64,000 nucleotides of DNA, from positions 3,348,001 through 3,412,000 of the forward strand of contig NZ_CP049246.1 of the NCBI RefSeq assembly GCF_011046555.1. Reading direction: 5' to 3'. The translations under genes were made by a program, and so were the position numbers. This DNA comes from Sphingobacterium lactis (lineage in GTDB: Bacteria > Bacteroidota > Bacteroidia > Sphingobacteriales > Sphingobacteriaceae). The notes below the pieces were generated by a model that saw only the letters and a list, made by a program, of their open reading frames with translations, was not told where the DNA came from and searched no databases. Positions 35,383-43,549 of this stretch are shown here, one piece after another. Positions within the stretch are counted from its first letter, which is position 1. Every line of letters starts with the position of its first letter.

Positions 35383-36099
35383 TTATTTCTGATCGTAATA
35401 TTTTTGAACCTGATCCCAATTTACGATAGACCAAAAGTTACCAATGTAATCCGGGCGTTTATTTTGGTATTTCAAGTAATAGGCATGCTCCCAAACATCA
35501 AGGCCCAAAATAGGTCTTCCCTGCAATTTTACACCTTTCATCAATGGGTTATCCTGATTTGGCGTGCCACCGACCTTCAGTTTGCCATCGGCAACCACAA
35601 GCCATGCCCAACCCGATCCAAATTGTGTAGTTGCAGCCTTAGCAAATTCTTCCTTGAATTTTTCAAAGCTTCCAAAATCTTTATTGATTGCTGCCAAAAG
35701 TGAACCGGTAGGTCTGTTGTCGGTCTTCGGCGCACGCAAAAGCGTCCAGAACATCGCGTGGTTGAAAGCACCACCACCATTATTGCGAAGCTTTGCACTG
35801 TATTTATCCATATTGGCGAAGATTTCCTTGGCGTCCTTTACTTGGACTTTCTCCTCAGTTAAGGCATCGTTTGCATTCTTCACATAGGCGCCATAATGTT
35901 TTTCATAGTGGATCTGCATGGTTTGCGCATCGATAGCACCCTCAAGGGCATTGTATGCATAACCCAGAGGCTGTTGCTCAAATTTGAATGCATCTTGCTC
36001 CATGCCTAAAAATCCTTCCGCTGCACCAGCACTTTTTGCCAATAGAACACCAGCTGCCAATCCAACGCTATTCTTGATGAAATTTCTTCTGTTTGCCAT
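35383..36099 (-). CDS. Exported Fe/Mn superoxide dismutase with twin-arginine-like signal
   Basis: Dismutates superoxide. The N-terminus MANRRNFIKNSVGLAAGVLL carries RRNFIK, close to the Tat consensus (S/T)RRxFLK, then a hydrophobic stretch and AGAAEG, so folded, metal-loaded enzyme may be exported. The mature enzyme shows the four metal ligands: His in QIHYEKHYGAYV, His in GGAFNHAMFW, and Asp/His in GLDVWEHAYYLKY. FGSGWAWLV and GNFWSIVNWDQV are standard SOD signatures. Metal type (Fe or Mn) is not decided here. Single gene with its own terminator. Confidence 0.93.
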   Translation of the reverse strand: MANRRNFIKNSVGLAAGVLLAKSAGAAEGFLGMEQDAFKFEQQPLGYAYNALEGAIDAQTMQIHYEKHYGAYVKNANDALTEEKVQVKDAKEIFANMDKYSAKLRNNGGGAFNHAMFWTLLRAPKTDNRPTGSLLAAINKDFGSFEKFKEEFAKAATTQFGSGWAWLVVADGKLKVGGTPNQDNPLMKGVKLQGRPILGLDVWEHAYYLKYQNKRPDYIGNFWSIVNWDQVQKYYDQK

Positions 36100-36548
36100 T
36101 TTTTAGTTTTTAGTTTTAATGTGAATTGATTTCAGTCCTAAAGATAGTTGTTCAGCCATGTATTCCTATGTTAATTTTATGTGAATTCGTCAGCGCAACG
36201 TCAGAAGAAAGAAATTTAACCGGAAATCCCTCGGGATTTGCCTGATTTTTTCACATCCTACAGCTTACCCCTTCAAACGATCCACCAGAAACAGAATTGC
36301 CAGATCCCAATAAGGCGAGAATAATGAGCATCATAGCGCACAGTGTGTATGGATTGGGACTGTACAGAAGTGCCATACTCATACATGCATTAACGAGTAA
36401 ATTTTAATACAACACTTCCTGCCCGATCCGTTATCTATGAAGTATAAAGTTGGTTAGCTAAAAAGGACTCTACAGAAACAGCTAAAAAATTCGATAAACC
36501 AGTTTTCTTCCTCAGTTATCATTTCCTTCCCAGCATTCTATTTCTCAG
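36100..36548. other. 449-bp spacer without recognised feature
   Basis: Between the sod start and the stop of the arsC-like gene. A TATCTTTA box on the minus strand ~40 bp before sod may belong to its promoter. No open frame, terminator, tRNA or repeat stood out. An arsenic exporter gene would be expected around here and is absent. Confidence 0.5.
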
Positions 36549-37163
36549 CTACCTTTTAATCTTAGAAAAAACATACATCATCTCCATTGCAATTTCATCA
36601 CTTCTCTTTTCATATACGGCACTTTGCTCTTTCGTTCCATCTGCAATCTTGGGATCTTCAAAAGGGATTGATAATCTTGCCTCCGCTCCGGCGATAAATG
36701 GGCATCCTTCATCCGCATGGGAACACGTCATAACTGCACCAAATTGGGACTGTGGATTGAATCCGTGATTAAATACTTTGGAAAAAGCAATAATTGCCGG
36801 AAGATTTCCATCAAATTTTATTGCAAAAATTGGATTGTTTCCGTCGGAGATTTTATGCACATCACATCCGCTCCTGACCAAGGTTTCTAGTACCTGCGGA
36901 TGAACCGCCGTTTCTTCCGTTCCTCCAGAGGAACAGAAAACATGATCAATACGATAATAGGATGCAGAAACCTGTGCCCAGACCTGTGCGAAATGACTTC
37001 TGCGCGAGTTGTGCGTACAGATAAAATTGAGGTTAACCGGTTGATTTTTGTCTACCCGTTCCTGAATGTAATCTATTAACCCCTGCAAAACAACCTTTCT
37101 TCCAGCAGGAATGGCGTTTAAATTTTGAAGATTGGTTAGGGTTTCTTTGAGTAAAGAATACAT
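36549..37163 (-). CDS. Low-molecular-weight phosphatase / arsenate-reductase-like protein
   Basis: 204 residues. The catalytic P-loop CTHNSRRSH (Cys-x5-Arg) sits at about residue 49, preceded by a ~45-residue helical extension. The fold, the FAQVWAQVSA helix and the MTCSHADEGCPFI segment with two Cys fit the ArsC branch common in Bacteroidota arsenic operons. It would reduce arsenate to arsenite using the catalytic Cys and downstream thiols. It follows the DUF6428 gene by 18 nt under an ArsR-type operator. Confidence 0.85.
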   Translation of the reverse strand: MYSLLKETLTNLQNLNAIPAGRKVVLQGLIDYIQERVDKNQPVNLNFICTHNSRRSHFAQVWAQVSASYYRIDHVFCSSGGTEETAVHPQVLETLVRSGCDVHKISDGNNPIFAIKFDGNLPAIIAFSKVFNHGFNPQSQFGAVMTCSHADEGCPFIAGAEARLSIPFEDPKIADGTKEQSAVYEKRSDEIAMEMMYVFSKIKR

Positions 37164-37181
37164 AGCAAATCTATTTATGGC

Positions 37182-37646
37182 CTAACAACATCCTGAATTG
37201 GGTGCGCATGAGGCTATTGGTTTTTCACCAATTTTTATTTTCTGTTTTTCTACAGGAATACCACATGCATCCGTTGCTAAACAGGCGGTCTGCTTGTTCA
37301 TCAGGAGAAAATGAGTTCCAGTAAACGCTAAATCATATTTCCCAATTGTTTCCTGCTGAAACTCAACTTCGATTTCCCCATCCAAGATCCCCAATTTTTC
37401 CTCAGAAAGTTTGATAATGGACAATAATTTGCTGGGCGCCAACCGATGGTCTAAATCGTTCGCATGCCAAAGCTGGAAATTGATGATTTTTTCATTTCTG
37501 ATCGTTCCACCACAATCGATAAAATGTTTAGTTAGTATCCCTACTTCCGTTATGTGAAAATGTTTTGGCACAATGGTCCCATTTTCCAATTGAAATTCAA
37601 CATGATCTAATCCTGTTAATATTTCCTTAATCTGTGATAGTTTCAT
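37182..37646 (-). CDS. DUF6428 family protein with Cys-rich tail
   Basis: 154 residues of unknown function, found in Bacteroidota arsenic operons between arsR and arsC-like genes. VEFQLENGTIVPKHFHITEV begins a domain with two histidines. The C-terminus ends in ASCAPNSGCC, and TACLATDACG lies ~30 residues earlier, so five Cys cluster at the end and could bind arsenite or another metalloid (inference). Preceded by a copy of the shared operator/-7 sequence. Confidence 0.8.
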   Translation of the reverse strand: MKLSQIKEILTGLDHVEFQLENGTIVPKHFHITEVGILTKHFIDCGGTIRNEKIINFQLWHANDLDHRLAPSKLLSIIKLSEEKLGILDGEIEVEFQQETIGKYDLAFTGTHFLLMNKQTACLATDACGIPVEKQKIKIGEKPIASCAPNSGCC

Positions 37647-37718
37647 GATAGCTATTTATGTTGTTTTCATTCGAATAAACTTCCCTACAATCTTCATAGG
37701 TACACATATTGTATTATA

Positions 37719-37736
37719 GCAATATTACGATACGTA
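37719..37736 (-). promoter_or_regulatory. ArsR-type operator/promoter upstream of the DUF6428 gene
   Basis: GCAATATTACGATACGTA; the identical core (GCAATATTACGATA-GTA, one change) lies in front of arsR at 38088. Read on the minus strand it contains the -7-like TAATATTG, so a bound repressor would block RNA polymerase. Confidence 0.6.
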
Positions 37737-37751
37737 TAATTAAAAAAAAGC

Positions 37752-38084
37752 CTACTTGCAGCAAGCCTGTACTTTAACCTCTTGGGAAAAGAAAATCATT
37801 AATTCCTTTTCCATACCTTTCCAGATTTCCTCGTTAATACAATAGCACACGGTTTTACCTTCAATGGTACCCTGGATAATACCAATACTTTTTAATTCTT
37901 TTAAATGTTGGGAAATCGTAGCTTGAGCCAGACCGAGTTCTTCTACCAAATCATTGCAGATACACGCTTTTTGATTAATTATATGCTGTAAAATGGCGAT
38001 ACGCGCTGGATGCGCTAACCCCTTGAATAGCATGGCTAATTTATTCTGTTCATCTGTAAAAATCTCACTTTTCGTAATTCCCAC
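37752..38084 (-). CDS. ArsR/SmtB-family metalloregulator
   Basis: 110-residue winged-helix repressor. FKGLAHPARIAILQHIINQK leads into KACICNDLVEELGLAQATIS, where CxC in the first helix of the reader region matches the arsenite-sensing Cys pair of ArsR; C-terminal Cys (QACCK) may add a third ligand. The frame has only a GTG start (38084); the alternative is the internal ATG giving MLFKGLAHP. Two copies of the same operator show that it likely controls itself and the two following genes. Confidence 0.92.
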   Translation of the reverse strand: MGITKSEIFTDEQNKLAMLFKGLAHPARIAILQHIINQKACICNDLVEELGLAQATISQHLKELKSIGIIQGTIEGKTVCYCINEEIWKGMEKELMIFFSQEVKVQACCK

Positions 38085-38087
38085 ATC

Positions 38088-38105
38088 GCAATATTACGAT
38101 ATGTA
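38088..38105 (-). promoter_or_regulatory. ArsR-type operator upstream of arsR
   Basis: GCAATATTACGATATGTA, the same sequence as the site at 37719 with one change. It sits only 4 nt before the GTG start, so initiation would be almost leaderless or the true start is the internal ATG. Confidence 0.6.
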
Positions 38106-38240
38106 ATCCATAAACTAAAATTTTGAACACGATATTTTCTAATTTCAATTTCCATATGCACTTACCATCGCCCAGGACATCACCTCTTGGGGAATGATGC
38201 ACCGTGAAAAAATAAAAGAAGAAATTCGAAAGGATCCTGC

Positions 38241-39671
38241 TTAATCTTTTTCGATGATCGTGATGCGTTTTGAAAGGACAGGACGTATCACCTGGTGTTT
38301 TTGTACATAGCGTTTCAGCACGTCGAAATCTTCCAGCGCGCTGGGGCTCTCCGCTCCCACCAGCACGTCGACCGGCACGTCCAGCTTGCCAAAATTATAA
38401 TCGTTCATGGCCACCGTATACTGTTCTTCATCCGAAAGTGTTGGGAATAAAACCTGATTATTCCGCTTATCCCATTGATAGCGCATGCCCGCGACCTGCA
38501 TGACCTTGGGCTTCGCCGCCAGCAGTTGGCTGCTGATAAATGCTTTCAGGTCTTTACCTGCCATCCGCACCACGACAATCTTATTCCCGAATGGGAGAAG
38601 TTGCCGGGCCTTTTCCAAGGTAAAGTCTCCACTATCCACGGCGTTTCGAATGCCATTGCCATCAATCAGCGCAATATCCGTTTTGTAAAAAGACTGCATG
38701 GCATCCGTAATGAGGTTACCAGCGAGCGATTCTCCGGTCCGGCCCTGGTCAACAGCCAAGGCTACCTGTAGATGCCCCAGTCTTTCCCCGAGCAGCGCAT
38801 CCACTGCGGCACGTTCTTCGGTTTCCCACCGCAGCATCTGTGGATCCTGCCTTATCGTGCTATCCAGGGCAATGATCGCAATGCTTGGTCTGCCCGCATC
38901 CGAAAAGGTAATTGCTGCAACGGAACTCATATTACCGGCGGTAGCCACGATAGGGACCTGCCCCACATAGTCTATCTGTGTGTCATATTCATGCAGTTCC
39001 TCGGTAAGGACCAAGGTGATCTGCGGAAATCTACGGACCAGCTCCCGATTTTTTTGCAGATCCATTTGGGAAAGGACAATGACCTGATCGAAAGCCTTAT
39101 CGGCCTGTTGCCGGAAGAACGATTCCACGGCTACATGTATATCTTCGGCCTGTATTCGCGGGTCCTGTTTGGTGGTGTTCATTTGATCGGTCAGGCCAAT
39201 GAACAGGAACTGTTGACCTTGAATTTCCTTGACCAATGATTTGGGCAGACCAAAAATTGGGGTGCCATCGGGCTGGATCAGGTTGCTGGTGAAGAACTGC
39301 CCCTTGGCTGCCGTAATTAAGCTCTGGAGATGGTCCACACCGTAATCAAACTCATGCTGACCGAAGTTGAAGATATCCACAGGTATGCGGTTCAGCGCCT
39401 GCACCATGTGCTTTCCTTTAGACAGCCCGCCATACAGCACCCCGCCGACAAAGTCCCCACCATGGATCGTCAGCAGCTGGGGGTTATCCTGCCGGTACCG
39501 GTCCACGATATATTTCAACCGGGCGACACCGCCCCGACCGCCAGGGACATCGTCCAAGGCATACAATTGATGGGCATCCGTAAAATAAAGGAGCTGTGGC
39601 TGTTGCGGCAGCGCAACATGCGCCGTCAGCAAGGCCAAAAGAAGGAGGATTGCTCGCCAGATGGAGTTCAT
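38241..39671 (-). CDS. 5'-nucleotidase-like protein with altered metallophosphatase ligands
   Basis: Exported protein (signal peptide ~1-22, MNSIWRAILLLLALLTAHVA) with the two domains of periplasmic 5'-nucleotidases: calcineurin-like metallophosphatase (~25-270) and C-terminal substrate domain (LAGNLITDAMQ, DGNGIRNAVDSG, LLPFGNKIVVVRMAGKDL). Asp32/His34 (TDAH) and Asp73 (GGD) are kept. GNHE is GQHE (Gln105), the LSHxG His is Gln202 and the GHTH block is absent (LTEELHEY). Start ATG 39671 is chosen over an in-frame TTG 6 nt earlier. Reduced or changed activity is inferred. Confidence 0.8.
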   Translation of the reverse strand: MNSIWRAILLLLALLTAHVALPQQPQLLYFTDAHQLYALDDVPGGRGGVARLKYIVDRYRQDNPQLLTIHGGDFVGGVLYGGLSKGKHMVQALNRIPVDIFNFGQHEFDYGVDHLQSLITAAKGQFFTSNLIQPDGTPIFGLPKSLVKEIQGQQFLFIGLTDQMNTTKQDPRIQAEDIHVAVESFFRQQADKAFDQVIVLSQMDLQKNRELVRRFPQITLVLTEELHEYDTQIDYVGQVPIVATAGNMSSVAAITFSDAGRPSIAIIALDSTIRQDPQMLRWETEERAAVDALLGERLGHLQVALAVDQGRTGESLAGNLITDAMQSFYKTDIALIDGNGIRNAVDSGDFTLEKARQLLPFGNKIVVVRMAGKDLKAFISSQLLAAKPKVMQVAGMRYQWDKRNNQVLFPTLSDEEQYTVAMNDYNFGKLDVPVDVLVGAESPSALEDFDVLKRYVQKHQVIRPVLSKRITIIEKD

Positions 39672-39674
39672 ACA

Positions 39675-39682
39675 CAAAAATA
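39675..39682 (-). promoter_or_regulatory. -7 box TATTTTTG abutting the 5'-nucleotidase-like gene
   Basis: Exact TAnnTTTG match ending 3 nt before the ATG; implies a leaderless transcript if functional. Confidence 0.4.
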
Positions 39683-39802
39683 AGTAGACCAGAACGCCCT
39701 ACCAATAAAAATGAAAATTAAGCATTTGTGATAACTTGTCCTATGGCAAGTTGTCCAGCATCGATATGGCTTAACTTTGATAGACACATAAACACGAAAA
39801 TC

Positions 39803-40327
39803 ATGAAAAATCCAAAATCAACTCAACTGGACATCGTCATCCCTGCGTACCGCATGCACACGCAAACTTTTCTGAATGTTTTGGCGGGCATCAGCGAAGC
39901 GGATGCACAAAAACGAATTGCCGATAAGACCAACCACCTCATCTGGATGGCGGGCAATTATGTCAATGTCCGCTACAATGTGGGAGCCATCCTGGGTTTA
40001 CCGGTCGAGGACCCACATCAGGATCTTTTTTACATGGGCAAGGCTTTGGATACTTCGAAAACCTATCCCACCTTGGAGGAACTTCTGGCCAACTTTCACG
40101 ATATCTCCCCAAAAGTTTACCAGGCGCTATTGGACGTGAACGACGATACACTGGCTGAACCCTTTCCCATCGACATGGGCATCCCTTTCGTCAAGGAAGA
40201 TAAATTGAATTTCATCGGCATGTGCATCGGTCGGGAGGATTACCTCTGCGGTCAGATGGCGTTGGTTCGCCGAATACTGGATTACCCTGCCATGAGCTAC
40301 GATGTCGATCCGAAAATCGACTATTAA
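39803..40327 (+). CDS. DinB-superfamily-like protein
   Basis: 174 residues starting MKNPKSTQLDIVIPAYRMHT; the longer open frame upstream reads through non-coding sequence. The four-helix plan, TFLNVLAGISEADAQKRI followed by NHLIWMAGNYVNVRYNVG, resembles DinB/DUF1569-type putative metal-dependent proteins with His in the second helix. The usual three-His set is not fully evident, so substrate and metal use are unclear. Stands alone. Confidence 0.65.
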   Translation: MKNPKSTQLDIVIPAYRMHTQTFLNVLAGISEADAQKRIADKTNHLIWMAGNYVNVRYNVGAILGLPVEDPHQDLFYMGKALDTSKTYPTLEELLANFHDISPKVYQALLDVNDDTLAEPFPIDMGIPFVKEDKLNFIGMCIGREDYLCGQMALVRRILDYPAMSYDVDPKIDY

Positions 40328-40502
40328 GCAGGCATAAAAAGTAAGCTAGATCATATTTCTTCCACTTCAACGGGAGCAGGACATACATGATATCATATTT
40401 GTGTTAATTTCCTTAATCTTCATATCGGTTGAGGCTACAATGTTCAGAAATTACAATTATCTTGTTATCTGGAACAAATATGCATTATAGCAGAAACTAC
40501 AT

Positions 40503-42545
40503 ATGGCAAAGGACAAGCAGTTACAGAACCCTACATTTTTAGATCGAGATATCAGTTGGTTATTCTTCAACCAACGGGTGCTGGATGAGGCCAGTAAATC
40601 CAAGACCCCACTGCTGGAGCGGTTGAAATTTCTGGCGATTTTTTCCAGCAACCTGGATGAGTTTTACCGTGTTCGTATTCCGATGTTGAACGGCATGTGG
40701 AAGCTGCACAAAAAGGAACTGGTGGAACATCCCATTACAAATCCGAAGGAAAGCATCTATAAACAGGCAAAAAAGATAATCCGCAAGCAGCAGAAACAAT
40801 TTGGCAAGATATTGGTCAAGGAGATCCTCCCTGGACTTGCTGCTGAAGGCATCATCTTGAATTATGGTCAACCCTTGCCCGATTTTGCCTTGGAGGAGTT
40901 GCGCCGGTATTACTACGTACACATCGCAGGATATATCCAGATCATCGATCTGCAGCAGGTGAAAGATTTCTTTCCCCTGAACAATGAAATCTATTTTTAC
41001 TGTACTACTATAGATGAGCAAGCTTACATCGTCCATATCCCAAGTGGTCGGATACCGCGATTCAAGGTCATAGAGGAGGAAGGCAAGACCTATGTCTTCT
41101 TTATCGACGATATTATCAAGCAGTTCATCACGGAAACCGAGACGTTCCATAAGCTGGATAAGATCTATAGCTTTAAGGTGACACGGGATGCGGAGCTGAA
41201 CGTGAAGGAGGAAGCCGGTCGGGACCTGAGTAAGGACCTGGTGAAAGAGTTGAAAAAACGTGACTTCGGGTTGGCCACGCGCTTGTTGTACCCGTATGAT
41301 CTGCCGCAACAGGAACTGCAGTATGCACTGGATTATCTGAACCTGAAGAAATCCAATACCATGACCGGCGGAAAGTACCACAACATGAAGGACTTCTTTG
41401 CCTTCCCCATTGCCAAGCCGCATCTGAGCTATCCAAAATTTGAAACAGCCACCTTGAAAACGGGCAACATCGAAGATAGCGCCAGTATCTTTTCCCTGCT
41501 TGATCAAGGGGACCAGTTGCTGCATACCCCCTATCAGGATTACGACATGGTGCTCCGCTTCTTCAATGAGGCCGCCCTGGATCCGCAGGTTACCCATATC
41601 TACACAACGGTTTACCGATTGGCCAAGGATTCCAAAATCGGCAATGCCCTGCTTTCAGCCGCACGCAACGGAAAGCACGTTTTCGTATTCGTGGAACTGA
41701 AAGCCCGATTTGATGAGGACAACAACATCCTTTGGGCAAAACGCCTGGAAAAAGAAGGCGTGCATATCTCCTATGGCATTCCGAAGATCAAGGTGCATGC
41801 GAAAATCGCCCTGGCGAAACGCAAGGAACGCTACTATGGTTTGCTCTCCACGGGTAACCTCAATGAGAATACCGCGAAGCAGTACACCGATCATTCCCTG
41901 CTCACTGCCGACCAGGACATGCTGCAGGAGCTGCAAACCCTTTTCACTTTCCTGAAAGAAAAGCGACACAAGAATCCCGAGGATGACATCACATTCAAAC
42001 ATCTTTTGGTTGCGCAATTTAATCTCTACCAGAGGTATCTGGACCTCTTGGATTTCGAAATCAATGAGGCCAAAGCCGGCCGAAAGGCCCATGTCCGGAT
42101 TAAGTTGAATAACCTGGAAGAAGAATCGATGATCAGCAAGCTCTATGCCGCTTCGCAGGCCGGTGTACAGGTGGAATTGATTGTCCGCGGCATCTGCAGG
42201 CTTGTCCCACAACAAAAAGGCTTGAGTGAAAACATCACCGTCAAGCGCATTGTTGGGCGATTCCTGGAGCATTCCCGCATCTTCCACTTTCACCATGCCG
42301 GTGAGGACCGTATCTTTTTAGGGTCTTCAGATTGGATGTACCGCAATATATTCAACAGGATTGAGGTCTGCTTTCCGGTCACATCGGACAGGCTGAAAGG
42401 TCAGCTGTTACATTACATCGACCTGCAATTGGCCGATGACAGCAGCGCAACCTGGATCGATCAGCAGGGCAATAACATTTCGGTAGAAAAGGGAAAAGGG
42501 GTCAATGCCCAAGAGCAGATCAGAAACTACCTGGCTGAAATGTAA
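40503..42545 (+). CDS. ppk1: Polyphosphate kinase 1
   Basis: Reversibly polymerises ATP gamma-phosphate into polyphosphate. The 680-residue protein has the PPK1 domain order: N-terminal helical domain beginning FLDRDISWLFFNQRVLDEAS, head domain, and two PLD-like C-terminal domains. The catalytic His is in IKVHAKIALAKR, followed by GLLSTGNLNENTAKQYTDH; the second histidine block is HSRIFHFHHAGEDRI. No ppx or other phosphate gene is adjacent. Ends at a good terminator. Confidence 0.96.
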   Translation: MAKDKQLQNPTFLDRDISWLFFNQRVLDEASKSKTPLLERLKFLAIFSSNLDEFYRVRIPMLNGMWKLHKKELVEHPITNPKESIYKQAKKIIRKQQKQFGKILVKEILPGLAAEGIILNYGQPLPDFALEELRRYYYVHIAGYIQIIDLQQVKDFFPLNNEIYFYCTTIDEQAYIVHIPSGRIPRFKVIEEEGKTYVFFIDDIIKQFITETETFHKLDKIYSFKVTRDAELNVKEEAGRDLSKDLVKELKKRDFGLATRLLYPYDLPQQELQYALDYLNLKKSNTMTGGKYHNMKDFFAFPIAKPHLSYPKFETATLKTGNIEDSASIFSLLDQGDQLLHTPYQDYDMVLRFFNEAALDPQVTHIYTTVYRLAKDSKIGNALLSAARNGKHVFVFVELKARFDEDNNILWAKRLEKEGVHISYGIPKIKVHAKIALAKRKERYYGLLSTGNLNENTAKQYTDHSLLTADQDMLQELQTLFTFLKEKRHKNPEDDITFKHLLVAQFNLYQRYLDLLDFEINEAKAGRKAHVRIKLNNLEEESMISKLYAASQAGVQVELIVRGICRLVPQQKGLSENITVKRIVGRFLEHSRIFHFHHAGEDRIFLGSSDWMYRNIFNRIEVCFPVTSDRLKGQLLHYIDLQLADDSSATWIDQQGNNISVEKGKGVNAQEQIRNYLAEM

Positions 42546-42586
42546 GTGACAGTAAAGAGAAATAAAGACCATTAATCACAATTAAA

Positions 42587-42619
42587 AAGGGGCACGTTAC
42601 ATAGTGCCCCTTCAATTTT
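42587..42619 (+). terminator. Rho-independent terminator of ppk1
   Basis: AAGGGGCAC/GTGCCCCTT 9-bp stem, 8-nt loop, then CAATTTTTT. Confidence 0.9.
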
Positions 42620-42656
42620 TTCATTCCGAATCCGGAAGGATCTTTCCTATCGTTAG

Positions 42657-42682
42657 TTCACTAAGACCTTCGGCTTAGTGAA
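42657..42682 (-). terminator. Hairpin just after tmk
   Basis: TTCACTAAG/CTTAGTGAA, perfect 9-bp stem, 8-nt loop, 4 nt past the tmk stop on the minus strand. There is no T run after it, so it may be a 3'-end stabiliser rather than a terminator. Confidence 0.4.
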
Positions 42683-42686
42683 GCGG

Positions 42687-43322
42687 TTACTCTTGGTTGT
42701 TTTGCAGCGCAGAAACGATGTCAAAAATGGCGTTGCTGATCTCCTCGACCGATTGGTTACCATCAACAAAGGCAATGTTTTCCTTATCTTCCAACAAGCG
42801 GAATGCTTCTTGGTATCGGCTCCGAACTTTCTGCAGGTTGCTGAGGTTCTCGAAAATCTCCAGCGAGCTTCTGTCCTTATTCAAGCGTTCCATACTGATC
42901 TCCGGATCGATATCGATGTAGATGTTCACATCCGGTTTCAATAGATTCTGACTGATGGAGTTCGCTTCAATCAGCCAGTTTAAACTGACCTCTTCCGATT
43001 GGTAGGCATAGGAGGAAAAATAATAACGATCACAAATAACGGTGTATCCCTCTTCCAATTTTTTGATGATGCCGTTCACGGGGTTCAATAAATGATCGAG
43101 GCGATCAGCAACGAACAGCGCTGCAATCGCTCTATTATCCGTAACGACACGTCTGTTAAAAATATTCCGGATTAGGGATCCAATTGGACTATCCGTAGGC
43201 TCAAAGGTTGTGTATAGCTTATGACCAGCTTTTGCCAGCTTCTCTTTCAATAATTTTGTCTGGGTGCTCTTCCCGCTCCCATCAATACCTTCAAGAACTA
43301 TGAATAGATTTTTTTTAGCCAT
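42687..43322 (-). CDS. tmk: Thymidylate kinase
   Basis: Phosphorylates dTMP to dTDP. ATG 43322 gives MAKKNLFIVLEGIDGSGKST with the P-loop at residues ~11-18; seven extra N-terminal residues in the longer frame are not family-like. EPTDSPIG, ICDRYYFSSYAYQ (DRY) and YIDIDPEISMERL are typical. 211 residues. A -7 box TATATTTG is 18 nt before the start. Confidence 0.96.
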   Translation of the reverse strand: MAKKNLFIVLEGIDGSGKSTQTKLLKEKLAKAGHKLYTTFEPTDSPIGSLIRNIFNRRVVTDNRAIAALFVADRLDHLLNPVNGIIKKLEEGYTVICDRYYFSSYAYQSEEVSLNWLIEANSISQNLLKPDVNIYIDIDPEISMERLNKDRSSLEIFENLSNLQKVRSRYQEAFRLLEDKENIAFVDGNQSVEEISNAIFDIVSALQNNQE

Positions 43323-43340
43323 TATTTTGATTTTAGTCAA

Positions 43341-43348
43341 CAAATATA
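43341..43348 (-). promoter_or_regulatory. -7 box TATATTTG for tmk
   Basis: Exact TAnnTTTG match on the minus strand, 18 nt before the start codon. No clear -33 box. Confidence 0.45.
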
Positions 43349-43508
43349 GGGTAAAATAATGCTTTATTTACAGCTATCCAAAAGATTTCGGGCTGCAGGT
43401 GGCAATTCTTCCAATACCGTATGGAAACGGTGGAATACCTTTATGTTCCGCTTACTTTCCCTATTTACGCTTGATGATTATCACTATTTACGGTGATGCC
43501 AATCAGCG

Positions 43509-43536
43509 TTGGAACACATTATTCTGGATAATTTTG
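43509..43536 (+). promoter_or_regulatory. Promoter of the multi-pass membrane protein
   Basis: -7 box TAATTTTG (43529-43536, exact) with TTG about 17 nt upstream (GTTG, 43509-43512). Confidence 0.5.
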
Positions 43537-43549
43537 TCTTGAACAGGAC

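Noticed and set aside
38140..38244. Coding-like remnant ending ...SWGMMHREKIKEEIRKDPA on the plus strand
   Set aside because: It reads naturally and could be the tail of a lost gene, but an in-frame stop lies ~30 residues upstream and there is no usable start except a 16-residue one.
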